Shown piece by piece: positions 8,975-17,366 of a DNA stretch of 51,924 nucleotides; position 1 is the stretch's first letter, and every line of letters starts with the position of its first letter. The DNA lies in contig WHTE01000004.1 of assembly GCA_009377845.1 (NCBI GenBank), positions 1 through 51,924 on the forward strand. Direction: 5' to 3'. Made by a program: the position numbers and the translations under genes. The notes under the pieces are model-generated. The model had not been told where the DNA came from and ran no database searches. It saw only the letters and a list, made by a program, of their open reading frames with translations. This DNA is from Nitrospirales bacterium (GTDB taxonomy: Bacteria > Nitrospirota > Nitrospiria > Nitrospirales > UBA8639).

Positions 8975-9919
8975 CTAATTTCTTTGAGATGGCGTGAGCG
9001 TATCCGATGTAAACAAGCGGCGCAAGCCTTCCTTGAGGGAAATTTGAGGCGTCCAGCCTAGTGTCTGTGTGGCGTGAGAGTTGTCACAGACCCAATTGGG
9101 GTGAAGGAGCTCAGCAACCTTCCCACCGGTGAAAAGCGGAACATACCCAAATAGGCGCGAAAAGGTTTCATTGCTTTTTCCGAGTATTTTTAACATGACC
9201 GGTGGAATGCGCAAGCAAAAGTGTAGATGAGGATTCGAAAGACGAAAGACATCGCCCCAGGAATATCCCCCTGGGAATCCATCGTCGATCTCAAATGTAT
9301 GAAAGGGCGGCCCTCCGTTTTTCAGCCAAAGAAGAACGGCTTGTGCGAGGTCGTCGACATGAATCAAGGAAAATTTGGCATGAGAAGGGCCGAGTTGTAA
9401 CCCAACCCCTTTGCGTAACAATTTAAAAAGAGGAAGAAGGGTGCGGTCCTTGGGCCCATACACTGCTGGTGGACGAAAAATACCCCATTCAATTGCGCCG
9501 GCCTCACGTGCTAACACCGATTCACCTTCATGTTTGCTCCACGCGTAAGGCGAAAGGGATGGCTCACGAGCGGCTAGAGAAGACAGAAGAACAAACCGTG
9601 GAGGAGGCGATTGAGCAAGACAGGTTTTGATAATATTGGATACCCCGATCACATTGGTCTTATGAAAATCCTCTCGACTAACCCCTCGAATGGCAGCGGC
9701 GCAGTGGATGACCCCAATGCAGTCTCTGACCAGAGGTAGAAGGCTGGCAGGGCTTTCTAAGTTGCCTTGGACGGTTTCAATCCCAAGATCTTGCAGCTCT
9801 TGAGCTTGGCGTGGAGATCGAACCAGGCCACGTACATGCCACCCGGCTTGGCTGAAATGTCGAGCAATGACCCCACCAATGAAACCGGAAGCCCCGGTCA
9901 GGGCAACGGTAGTGTGCAT
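8975..9919 (-). CDS. NAD-dependent epimerase/reductase, CerR-like
   Basis: A 314-residue extended short-chain dehydrogenase. The NAD(P)-binding motif TGASGFIG is at 8-15, and the catalytic set is visible as LLSSLAARE (Ser113/Ser114) and YAWSK (Tyr125, Lys129). By family alone it could be a sugar-nucleotide epimerase. Its position between acyl-AMP ligase, ACP and serine palmitoyltransferase-type genes points to CerR, the epimerase-like enzyme of Caulobacter that reduces the 3-keto group of 3-ketosphinganine or ketoceramide. It lies 38 nt after the ligase gene and 56 nt before the ACP gene in one run of minus-strand genes. The fold is firm; the ceramide role is inference from context. Confidence 0.75.
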   Translation of the reverse strand: MHTTVALTGASGFIGGVIARHFSQAGWHVRGLVRSPRQAQELQDLGIETVQGNLESPASLLPLVRDCIGVIHCAAAIRGVSREDFHKTNVIGVSNIIKTCLAQSPPPRFVLLSSLAAREPSLSPYAWSKHEGESVLAREAGAIEWGIFRPPAVYGPKDRTLLPLFKLLRKGVGLQLGPSHAKFSLIHVDDLAQAVLLWLKNGGPPFHTFEIDDGFPGGYSWGDVFRLSNPHLHFCLRIPPVMLKILGKSNETFSRLFGYVPLFTGGKVAELLHPNWVCDNSHATQTLGWTPQISLKEGLRRLFTSDTLTPSQRN

Positions 9920-9957
9920 AGACAGTGGAGGAAGCTTGAGGAAAGGTGGCGTTGGTC

Positions 9958-11724
9958 TTATGCAGACCTAGCTGCTGTGGACAACATTGGAACTAACTCT
10001 TCCCATTGTATACGGGCCAGAAAGTCAGATTTGGCACGAGAGCGGGATAATTTTCCAGATGACGTACGAGGGAGAGTTCTGGGTGGAATAAGTTCAATGT
10101 AGCAAGGAATGGACAACTCTTTGTGTACCAAGGATCGTAAGCGGTTGACCAAGTCCTCCCGCTTTTGGATGTCCGTCTCGCGACATTGAACGATCATAAT
10201 GGCTGTTTCATTGCCATCGGGCCCGGAAACGGAAAAAGCGGATGAATCGCCAGGCCGAACTTCCGGTTGTTGCTCTGCCAAGAATTCCAAGTCCTGAGGC
10301 CAGATATTTCGTCCATTAATGATAATCATATCTTTGGACCGACCAATAATCACCAGGCTGTTTTCGATCCAATAGCCAATGTCGCCCGTATTGAGCCAGC
10401 CATCGGCGGAAAGTACCTCCATGGTCAAGGCCGGGTCTTCAAAATAACCAGACATAATGCTTGCACCGCGTACAAAAATAGTCCCACTTTCTCGTTCTTC
10501 AACAACATCTCCACTCATATTTCGTATTTGCACTTCATAACCAGGTAGGGGAACCCCGCAATTCACAAATTTGCTACATCGAGCCTGGTCGTCGTCAGAA
10601 AAAGATGGGACGAAAGGAATCGCCTGTCTGTTATTGGAGAGCCTGTCTCCATCAACACGATCGACTTCGAGTCCTTTATGAAGGGGGGCAAAACTGATAG
10701 CCAAAGAACATTCAGCCATCCCATAGCATGCCAGGAAGGCTTCAGACTTAAACCCGCTCGTGTTCAGGGTTTGGGCAAACCGCGAGAGGCTATCGGCACG
10801 AATCGTTTCTGCCCCAACCCCGGCTATGCGCCAGGAACTGAGATCATAGTGTTCATTGGAATCTTCGCCAAGTCTTCGCACGCAAAGCTCATATCCAAAG
10901 GAAGGGCTGAATGAAATGGTCGCCTGACTCTTTGTCATCAAATTAAGCCATTGGCGAGGACGCATGGCAAAATCGCGCGTGCTCAAATAATCAACGGAGA
11001 GTTGTGAGGCTATAGGGCCAAGGACGAATCCGACCAGTCCCATATCATGGTAGAAGGGAAGCCATGAGACGCAACGGTCACCTGGCCTGACCTGTAAGCC
11101 ATGCTGGATGATCCCGGATAGATTGGTCATCACTGCCGACTGAGTAACCTCGACCCCTCTAGGCCAACGTGTGCTGCCAGAGGTGTATTGAATATAGGCT
11201 AATTCATGTGGCTCCAGTGGTCTGAGTGGGCCATCAGCTTCTTTCAGGGAGGCAAAGGTTTCAGGACCTCCAATGAGAGACAGGTTCAGGCCAGCCGATG
11301 CTTCTTCTAAAAATGGCAAAAAGCCTTCAGGGGACATTGTGATAGAGGCTTGGCAGTTTTGGATCAGACGTCTCAGCTGGGTGACATACGCTTGATGTCC
11401 ACCCAAATGCAAAGAAATGGGGAGGGGAACTGGAATCAGGCCTGCATACTGACAGGCGAAGAAAAATCGAATGAAATCAGGGGTAGTATCGGCGATTAAG
11501 CCAACACGCGCCCCACGGGGAAGGCATAACCCATTCAGTCTTCGGGCCAAATTTTGAGCATGTTTTTGCAGATCAGCATAGGGAACCACATGAGTAATTT
11601 TTCCTCTTCCAGAGTAAAAATTACACCCTGTTTCCCCTGAAGCCGCATAATCAAGGGCCTCTGAAAGTGTGGAGAAGTTCCCATGTCTGAGTCTGAGCTG
11701 GTGATTAGTTGGAGTGGCGTTCAT
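9958..11724 (-). CDS. Fatty-acyl-AMP ligase / acyl-ACP synthetase
   Basis: A 588-residue ANL-superfamily adenylating enzyme. The P-loop signature YTSGSTRWPRG is at 180-190; the usual second lysine-rich part reads RWPRG. LPFYHDMGLVG, the acyl-AMP-ligase version of motif A4, follows, then WLNTGDIGYW, GRSKDMIIINGRNIWPQDLE, and SSGKLSRSR with the C-terminal catalytic lysine near 561. These features match FAAL-type ligases that load fatty acids onto carrier proteins rather than onto CoA. It is the first gene of the minus-strand unit ligase, reductase, ACP, palmitoyltransferase, and probably charges the ACP at 8673-8918. The upstream 218 bp are AT-rich and may hold its own promoter. Confidence 0.82.
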   Translation of the reverse strand: MNATPTNHQLRLRHGNFSTLSEALDYAASGETGCNFYSGRGKITHVVPYADLQKHAQNLARRLNGLCLPRGARVGLIADTTPDFIRFFFACQYAGLIPVPLPISLHLGGHQAYVTQLRRLIQNCQASITMSPEGFLPFLEEASAGLNLSLIGGPETFASLKEADGPLRPLEPHELAYIQYTSGSTRWPRGVEVTQSAVMTNLSGIIQHGLQVRPGDRCVSWLPFYHDMGLVGFVLGPIASQLSVDYLSTRDFAMRPRQWLNLMTKSQATISFSPSFGYELCVRRLGEDSNEHYDLSSWRIAGVGAETIRADSLSRFAQTLNTSGFKSEAFLACYGMAECSLAISFAPLHKGLEVDRVDGDRLSNNRQAIPFVPSFSDDDQARCSKFVNCGVPLPGYEVQIRNMSGDVVEERESGTIFVRGASIMSGYFEDPALTMEVLSADGWLNTGDIGYWIENSLVIIGRSKDMIIINGRNIWPQDLEFLAEQQPEVRPGDSSAFSVSGPDGNETAIMIVQCRETDIQKREDLVNRLRSLVHKELSIPCYIELIPPRTLPRTSSGKLSRSRAKSDFLARIQWEELVPMLSTAARSA

Positions 11725-11792
11725 TCTGTCTCAGGATTTTTGGCAGTCTTGTTCCCAATAAGTCGCTATAAAGCATTTAAAGTCAGTAAGCA

Positions 11793-11832
11793 ATTATAAT
11801 GCCATTATATTTACTCAAGAAATGATCAAGAA
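11793..11832 (-). promoter_or_regulatory. Possible promoter/operator of the ligase gene
   Basis: On the minus strand two TATAAT boxes occur (11804-11809 and 11793-11798). They sit in a perfect 7-bp inverted repeat, TATAATG-c-CATTATA, at 11795-11809. TTCTTG hexamers lie 17 bp upstream of each (11816-11821 and 11827-11832), but they match the -35 consensus poorly. The palindrome over the -10 boxes could bind a repressor. This is the only promoter-like feature in the 218-bp gap before the ligase gene. Confidence 0.4.
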
Positions 11833-11942
11833 CTAAGGAAAAATTGATGGCATTATTCCATATTCAATTTAGCTTGTAGCAAAAAAACATCAATTGGAGT
11901 CTATTTAGCAACAGCCAATGTGCTTATTCCTAAGTAATATAA

Positions 11943-12386
11943 CTAGAGTTTGGTTTTATGAACCCAGCTTTTTTTGAGGTGAGTCAAAATTTTCTGGATC
12001 ATGTCTTGGGACGTTTCATTGGGATTTTTAAGGAGGGGTGGGCCAGGCCATCCATGGTCAAAAAATTGCTGATGGCAGAAAGTGTGTTCCGTTCCATAGC
12101 GAGGGATCACATGGAAATGGACATCAGGATCGACCATCATCAGCATGAGATAATTTATTTTTTCATATGAAAAGGCTTCTGATACACTCGCCTCGATTTC
12201 CCGAATAGCACAAGGGAGTTCCGCAAAGGCCTCGGGGCTTATCTGGGAAAACGCGCTGGCAACATCTTGGCAAATTAACACAAGGGACCCGAGCGTCACT
12301 TGCTGTGGTCGCAAGACCACGACCCATTTTTGATATTCTTTGATGAGGGTGGCAGGGTATCCGAACTTTTGCAAGGTAGCATTCAT
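11943..12386 (-). CDS. HIT-family protein
   Basis: A 147-residue histidine-triad-fold protein. The characteristic DPDVHFHVIPRYG segment carries His90 and His92, and upstream lies the family's hydrophobic strand pattern (GSLVLICQD). HIT proteins hydrolyse or transfer nucleoside monophosphates, for example AMP from adenylated compounds. It sits upstream of the acyl-AMP ligase on the same strand, separated by 218 bp, and is divergent from the hydroxylase operon. A tempting idea is that it clears stray acyl-adenylates made by the ligase; that is inference only. ATG at 12386; the ribosome binding site AGGAGA is visible a few bases upstream. Confidence 0.78.
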   Translation of the reverse strand: MNATLQKFGYPATLIKEYQKWVVVLRPQQVTLGSLVLICQDVASAFSQISPEAFAELPCAIREIEASVSEAFSYEKINYLMLMMVDPDVHFHVIPRYGTEHTFCHQQFFDHGWPGPPLLKNPNETSQDMIQKILTHLKKSWVHKTKL

Positions 12387-12434
12387 GGTCTCTCCTTTTG
12401 TTCGCTAACTTTTGTTCAATAAGGATGGGTAACC

Positions 12435-12463
12435 TTGAGGCGAGTGTTAAAGGTTTCTATAAT
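12435..12463 (+). promoter_or_regulatory. Sigma70-type promoter of the hydroxylase / ceramide synthase operon
   Basis: TTGAGG at 12435-12440 is followed by a 17-bp spacer and a perfect TATAAT at 12458-12463. The expected transcription start is near 12470, leaving a leader of about 70 nt before the ATG at 12540. It is the best promoter match in the lipid region and lies in the gap between the divergent HIT gene and the hydroxylase gene. Confidence 0.65.
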
Positions 12464-12539
12464 GAACCGACAGGCTATCAATGAGTGAGCACCTACAGAC
12501 GGTAGCTTGCATCCAATTGAACATGGGGTAGGAGGCTGC

Positions 12540-13274
12540 ATGTTAAAGAGTCAGTGGTACCAACAGAAGTATCATCTTGATCGAATGTCCTTTCGGGATC
12601 TCGTTTGGGCGTATGTGTCTTATCCCGGCATACAGGTTTATTTCTTGTTGTTCATGGGAAGTAGTATTTTGGGGATGATGAGCAACCGCAATGATCCGGC
12701 TTCTCCAATGCTCCTGGGATTGAGCGTCCTGGGGACTCTCATCGCCTATCCCTTTGTGGAATATGGGGTCCATCGATTTATTTTGCATGGCCGGTATCTG
12801 TATCGATCACCTTGGACGGCAGCCCTGTGGAAACGAATTCATTACGATCATCATCAGGATCCGAATGACTTGCGGGTCTTATTTGGGGCGTTATCCACTA
12901 CCCTTCCAACCATTGTCATTGCCACATTACCGATTGGTATGAGCATAGCTGGTTGGTCAGGGGGAGCTCTTTCGTTTGCTACTGGACTGGCGTGCTTTAT
13001 GGTGTATGAATTATGTCATTGTATGCAACATTTGCGAGTGGCTCCCCAAAATAAATTTTTACGACGGATCAAGCGCCATCATTTGCTGCATCATTTTCAT
13101 AATGAACAGGGAAACTTTGGTATCACGAGTATGTTCTGTGATCGGATATTTGGCAGTTTGTATGGGAGTTCCGAGGATGTGCCTTTCAGTCAAACCGTTT
13201 CCAATTTGGGCTACGCAAACCAGGAACGATCCCACTATCCCTGGGTGGCCCAATTATCCGAACAGAAGCACTAA
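12540..13274 (+). CDS. Fatty-acid hydroxylase / sterol-desaturase family membrane enzyme
   Basis: A 244-residue integral membrane di-iron enzyme. The histidine boxes are all visible: HRFILH at 78-83, HYDHH at 101-105, HCMQH at 160-164 and HHLLHHFH at 180-187, separated by hydrophobic segments near 30-48, 58-75, 115-140 and 143-160. The family inserts hydroxyl groups or double bonds in sterols, fatty acids, carotenoids and ceramides. The start at 12540 follows AGGAGG with a short 4-nt spacer; a TTG at 12507 would add 11 residues. It heads the plus-strand unit that includes the ceramide-synthase-like GNAT protein, so hydroxylation of the long-chain base or the N-acyl chain is the natural suggestion. 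That role is inference from context. Confidence 0.8.
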   Translation: MLKSQWYQQKYHLDRMSFRDLVWAYVSYPGIQVYFLLFMGSSILGMMSNRNDPASPMLLGLSVLGTLIAYPFVEYGVHRFILHGRYLYRSPWTAALWKRIHYDHHQDPNDLRVLFGALSTTLPTIVIATLPIGMSIAGWSGGALSFATGLACFMVYELCHCMQHLRVAPQNKFLRRIKRHHLLHHFHNEQGNFGITSMFCDRIFGSLYGSSEDVPFSQTVSNLGYANQERSHYPWVAQLSEQKH

Positions 13275-13373
13275 GAGACAAATGGTTGTCGAGAAAGGTG
13301 ACTTTCATTTCGCCTTACTAGTCCGCACTCCCAGTGCTCAATGGGTGTGTGAGGATGGCCGGGGAAAGGCATT

Positions 13374-14498
13374 TTGATTCGGGTTGAACCGGTCAGTGAC
13401 CGTGCCACCCTCAAAGAATTTATTCGTCTTCCCTGGAAGCTGTACCACTCAGATCCATATTGGATTCCCCCTTTACTCGTTGAACGGCTTCATACCTTTT
13501 CCCCGAAGAATCCCTATTTTCAGCATGCCCGGTGGCAATGCTGGATTGCCTATCGAGGGCATGAACCAGTTGGTCGGATCAGTGCCCAAATCGATGATTT
13601 GCATTTGAGCCGGTACAAGGATCAGACCGGGTTTTTTGGGTTACTTGAAGCGGAAGATGAGGCCAGTGTCTTTCACGCCCTATTTCAGACTGCGGAAGAG
13701 TGGCTTCAGGCTCAAGGGATGACGAACGTTCGAGGGCCATTTAATTTGTCGATCAATCAAGAATGTGGTCTGTTGGTCGATGGATTTGATTCTCCACCCA
13801 TGATTATGATGGGACACGCCAGGCCTTACTACTCACAGTGGGTTGAACGAAATGCCTATAAAAAGGCTCAAGACCTTCTTGCTTATCGGATTGGAATTCA
13901 TTTTACCTTTCCCCCGGGGGTGTCCTTGTTTCTCAAAAAAGCTAAAACCTCTATGCGCATTCGTCCATTGCGGCGGAAGCACCTCAAGGAGGATTTGGCT
14001 ATTATCCAGGAAATTTACGAAGAGGCATGGTCGGATAATTGGGGATTTCTTCCGTTTAGCAGTGCAGAATTTTCCGAGATCGGACAACAGCTCAAACTAT
14101 TGGTACAAGATGATTTTGTGCAGATCGCTGAAATAGACGGGGAGCCCACCGCGATGTTGGTGGCCTTTCCCAATATTCATGAGGTCATCCAAGATCTGAA
14201 TGGGCGTCTTTTTCCATGGGGGTGGCTCAAGATCTTATGGCGGCTGAAAGTTTTCTATCCCCAATCGGGTCGGGTCGCCTTAATGGGAGTTCGCAAACGA
14301 TTCCAATCCAGTCCGATGGGTGCGGCGATGGCCTATGGCTTGATTGAGGCTGTGAGGGAGGCAGGACTTCGTAAAAATATTCAGCAGGTCGAAATGTCCT
14401 GGATTTTGGAAGATAATAAACGCATGCGTCACATACTTGAATCCCTCGGAGCCGAACCATATAAGACGTATCGAATCTATCAGAAAAATCTCCAATGA
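13374..14498 (+). CDS. GNAT-fold N-acyltransferase, candidate bacterial ceramide synthase
   Basis: A 374-residue protein of the large GNAT-like family marked by the N-terminal segment LPWKLYHSDPYWIPPL, then VGRISAQIDD, FFGLLEAEDE and GPFNLSINQECGLLVDGFD. Bacterial ceramide synthase (bCerS) of Caulobacter is a GNAT-family protein required for N-acylation of the long-chain base, and this gene lies beside a serine palmitoyltransferase set. That makes it the best candidate for that step here. The start is a TTG at 13374 preceded by GGGGAAAGG; no ATG is available in frame because a stop lies at 13350. Its stop overlaps the next gene as ATGA. The GNAT assignment is good; the ceramide role is inference, since the family also occurs outside sphingolipid loci. 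Confidence 0.7.
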   Translation: MIRVEPVSDRATLKEFIRLPWKLYHSDPYWIPPLLVERLHTFSPKNPYFQHARWQCWIAYRGHEPVGRISAQIDDLHLSRYKDQTGFFGLLEAEDEASVFHALFQTAEEWLQAQGMTNVRGPFNLSINQECGLLVDGFDSPPMIMMGHARPYYSQWVERNAYKKAQDLLAYRIGIHFTFPPGVSLFLKKAKTSMRIRPLRRKHLKEDLAIIQEIYEEAWSDNWGFLPFSSAEFSEIGQQLKLLVQDDFVQIAEIDGEPTAMLVAFPNIHEVIQDLNGRLFPWGWLKILWRLKVFYPQSGRVALMGVRKRFQSSPMGAAMAYGLIEAVREAGLRKNIQQVEMSWILEDNKRMRHILESLGAEPYKTYRIYQKNLQ

Positions 14499-15334
14499 TT
14501 ACAGGCGTCTTATCCGTGAGCCCGTATGGTCTTGATCGCCAACCTGTCACGGCTCTGGTGTTGGCTGGGGCCAGAACTGATCGAGATCCGGTTGCCCGTA
14601 TGGCAGGGGTATCGAATAAGGTATTGGCAAATGTGGGTGGTGAACCCATGATATCCCGTGTATTACAGACTTTAGAAAAGGCCCACACGGTGGGGAAGAG
14701 AATTTTATGCGGGCCTGCGTGGGAAACGGTTCAAGGCAATCCTTTCCTTGGGACGTTGATTGAGTCAGGAAATGTTCAATGGGTCGAACCTCAACAAGGC
14801 CCGAGTTTAAGCGTTGGGAGGTTTTTGCACGAGCATCCCCAGGAATTTCCCATTCTGATTACGACCGCTGATCATGCTTTATTGACTGCAGAGATGGTTG
14901 ATTATTTTCTTCGAGAGGCACAGCAAGTGAGGGCGGATGTTGCTGTGGGACTCGTGCCATATTCATTGGTCGTTGCGTCGTATCCCCAATCCAAACGAAC
15001 GGTCACTCGGTTCACGGGTGGAGGGTTTTGTGGGTGCAATTTATTTGTCCTCTTTACGCCAAAGGCCGAGCGAATGGTGGAGTTTTGGAGTCACATTGAG
15101 CGGGAACGCAAGCATCCTCTTCGCTTGATTCGGACCCTTGGGGGGCTGGTCCTGGTCCGCTATGTGCTTGGCCGGTTGTCCCTTTCAGATGCACTGGATC
15201 GGCTCGGTCGGCGTCTCGATCTTCACGTTAAAGAAATTCTGCTCCCGTTTCCTGAAGCCGCTATTGATGTGGATACTTCTGCAGACCTGGCATTGGCGGA
15301 ACAAATCTTGGCGGAACGCCGAAGAAAAGGATAA
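14495..15334 (+). CDS. MobA-like NTP transferase
   Basis: A 279-residue nucleotidyltransferase of the GT-A/MobA-like fold. The nucleotide-binding loop is VLAGARTDRDPVARMAGVSNK, a variant of LAGGxSxRMGxxK, followed by ILITTADHALLT, the equivalent of the metal-binding D-x-D region. Its ATG overlaps the stop of the GNAT gene as ATGA, so the two proteins are very likely made together. That ties it to the lipid pathway rather than to molybdopterin synthesis; no moa or mob genes are seen. It may activate a headgroup precursor as a CDP or GDP derivative, but the substrate is not evident. Confidence 0.7.
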   Translation: MITGVLSVSPYGLDRQPVTALVLAGARTDRDPVARMAGVSNKVLANVGGEPMISRVLQTLEKAHTVGKRILCGPAWETVQGNPFLGTLIESGNVQWVEPQQGPSLSVGRFLHEHPQEFPILITTADHALLTAEMVDYFLREAQQVRADVAVGLVPYSLVVASYPQSKRTVTRFTGGGFCGCNLFVLFTPKAERMVEFWSHIERERKHPLRLIRTLGGLVLVRYVLGRLSLSDALDRLGRRLDLHVKEILLPFPEAAIDVDTSADLALAEQILAERRRKG

Positions 15335-15402
15335 AAAGGCATGAAGACTGGTTGACGGTGAGAGGTTATTTCATGAGTTGGGACAGGCGTGTTCCTCGAA
15401 AA

Positions 15403-16164
15403 TCAGCCACCGTGAGAAATCGATGGAGAAGCACTGAAAGATTGATAAATTTTTAACAGACGCTCAGCCTGTTCTAAATCGGAAGGATTGTCGATCTCGG
15501 CCCAAATCAACCCCTTGATGGAAAAGGTCGACACGTGACCTTGTTGGGCTAATTCGTCAATGAGTGATAAATACCATTGCTTAAGTGCCTCCGGTTTTCG
15601 AATGCGTTGGTCCAACGTCGAACAAAATAACCGAGATCCCCGGTCTTGAAACCGAATCATGCCGATGGACTCCCCATTGACCTGCTCGATCGGGAGCGTT
15701 TTGCCGATGCGAACTAATTGTGTGCCACGTACGATTACTTTCATGTCGTCCGCATCGTAGCGGGGTTTTTCATCGGTCACCAAGGTGATCGGAGCGGAGG
15801 GTGCTTGCAGCAGACCTTCCAGAACCGCTGATTCAAATAATGTATCGCCATTAATTAACACAAAATCCTGGGTCATTTCGTTCCGGGCAACCCAACAACT
15901 TATGAGGTTATCCGCCAGCGCATAGAATGGATTATAAATAGTATGAATGGAACTTGACCCCACTCGATGAGCCAATAAGGCTTCGACTTTGTCAGCTCCA
16001 AAGCCGACGACGACGTGAATTGAATCCATCCCTAATCGGATCAACTCCTGAACTTGCCACTCTAAAATGGAATGCCCATTAATGGAAACGGTGCATTTGG
16101 GTTGGTCAGTTGTTAACGGCAGCAACCGTTTTCCTTGCCCAGCACTTAAGATCACGGCTTTCAT
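15403..16164 (-). CDS. LicC-like phospho-alcohol cytidylyltransferase
   Basis: A 253-residue NTP transferase with the signature AVILSAGQGKRLLPLTTDQPK at the N-terminus, NPFYALADNLISCW near 98-111 (typical of LicC-type phosphocholine cytidylyltransferases), and FVLINGDTLF as metal site. It would activate a phospho-alcohol with CTP. It stands alone on the minus strand, convergent with the MobA-like gene and divergent from lptF. With the CDP-alcohol phosphatidyltransferase at 18745 it could form a two-step headgroup route of the kind used for inositol phosphates and choline. The real alcohol is unknown. Confidence 0.72.
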   Translation of the reverse strand: MKAVILSAGQGKRLLPLTTDQPKCTVSINGHSILEWQVQELIRLGMDSIHVVVGFGADKVEALLAHRVGSSSIHTIYNPFYALADNLISCWVARNEMTQDFVLINGDTLFESAVLEGLLQAPSAPITLVTDEKPRYDADDMKVIVRGTQLVRIGKTLPIEQVNGESIGMIRFQDRGSRLFCSTLDQRIRKPEALKQWYLSLIDELAQQGHVSTFSIKGLIWAEIDNPSDLEQAERLLKIYQSFSASPSISHGG

Positions 16165-16223
16165 TGTTTGAAATCTCCTATCCTGGGATGCCCAATGAAT
16201 AACGTTGTGTTGAGGTTTGTCGG

Positions 16224-17282
16224 ATGTTAGTCAGATATCTCGTCCGAGAGGTACTGAAGCCATCAATTGTGATCTGTGGGCTTTTGGTGGCCTTGTTTGC
16301 CGGATATAGTTGGGTCACGTTTCTATCCAAAGCCGTCAATGCGTTGTTGCCCGTGCATATGATTCTAATGTTAATTGCCTTAAAAGTGGGAATTGCCCTT
16401 GAAGTGTTAATTCCCATTTCGTTGTATTTCGGGGTTATTTTAGGGTTTGGTCGTTTGTATGCCGATTCTGAAATGAAAGCCTTTATGGCGTGTGGTGTCA
16501 ATCCGTATCGGATCCTCCTTACGGTTTTTGCCCTTTCCTGTTTGGTGGCTGTGCTGGTCAGCATATTTTCCTTGTATCTTCGTCCCTTGGCTTATGCGCA
16601 GAGTTATCGATTAAAAGCCGAAGCAGAGGCCGGATTTCGTATCAGCAATTTGGATGCCGGACATTTTTATGAACGACGTAATGGATCCCTGGTATTTTTT
16701 GCGGAGGATATCGATCAACGCCACCAAAAATTAAGTAAGGTGTTTGTTCAAAGTGAACATGGGGATGATATACAGGTCTTTTCGGCCAAGGAAGCTCAAG
16801 AGCATATGGATCCCCAAACCGGTATCTCTATTCCGGTGCTCTTTGACGGGTTCGAATATAAACTGACAAGGGAGGGGGAGATCAAGCACATTTCTGGTTT
16901 TTCACGGCTAGCGATTTACCCTCAGGAGCTGGAAGCGGAGTATAAACGGAAAGCTGAATCCACGCAAAATTTAATGAAATCTGATTCTCGCAAGGATATC
17001 GCAGAACTTCAATGGAGGGTTTCAACCCCGTTTTCGGCTATTCTCATGGGGCTTTTAGGTGTGCCATTGAGTCGCGCTTCTCCAAGACAGGGAAAATACG
17101 CCAAAATTTTTACAGCGACGATTATCTTTTCCGTGTATTACTTTACAGGGTTGATGGTGAAAACCCTCGTTGAACAAGGAACACTCCCTATGATTCCCGG
17201 TCTTTGGTGGATTGTTCTTGCGTTAGGAACCTTACTGGCGTATTTATTGGCACCATCGCGTTTCACAAAAGTCACGTCCTAA
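16224..17282 (+). CDS. lptF: LPS export permease LptF
   Basis: A 352-residue YjgP/YjgQ-family inner-membrane protein. Transmembrane segments lie at about 10-32, 48-75, 95-120 and three more after residue 270. The periplasmic beta-jellyroll domain between them (about 130-255) receives lipopolysaccharide from the LptBFG ABC transporter. The end LGVPLSRASPRQGKYAKI is the conserved cytosolic coupling region and typical of the family. The start at 16224 follows GAGG with 8-nt spacing. It precedes lptG by 84 nt. As the first copy, and by its LptF-like N-terminus (RYLVREVLKPSIVI), it is called LptF rather than LptG. Its place inside a sphingolipid-type locus is notable. Confidence 0.88.
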   Translation: MLVRYLVREVLKPSIVICGLLVALFAGYSWVTFLSKAVNALLPVHMILMLIALKVGIALEVLIPISLYFGVILGFGRLYADSEMKAFMACGVNPYRILLTVFALSCLVAVLVSIFSLYLRPLAYAQSYRLKAEAEAGFRISNLDAGHFYERRNGSLVFFAEDIDQRHQKLSKVFVQSEHGDDIQVFSAKEAQEHMDPQTGISIPVLFDGFEYKLTREGEIKHISGFSRLAIYPQELEAEYKRKAESTQNLMKSDSRKDIAELQWRVSTPFSAILMGLLGVPLSRASPRQGKYAKIFTATIIFSVYYFTGLMVKTLVEQGTLPMIPGLWWIVLALGTLLAYLLAPSRFTKVTS

Positions 17283-17366
17283 GAGCCTTGAGCTCATTCT
17301 ACCTGAAGATTCTCAGGTTTTCTGAACAGGAACATCTAAGAGCCTTACGTAAACCACGGGTTCCTC

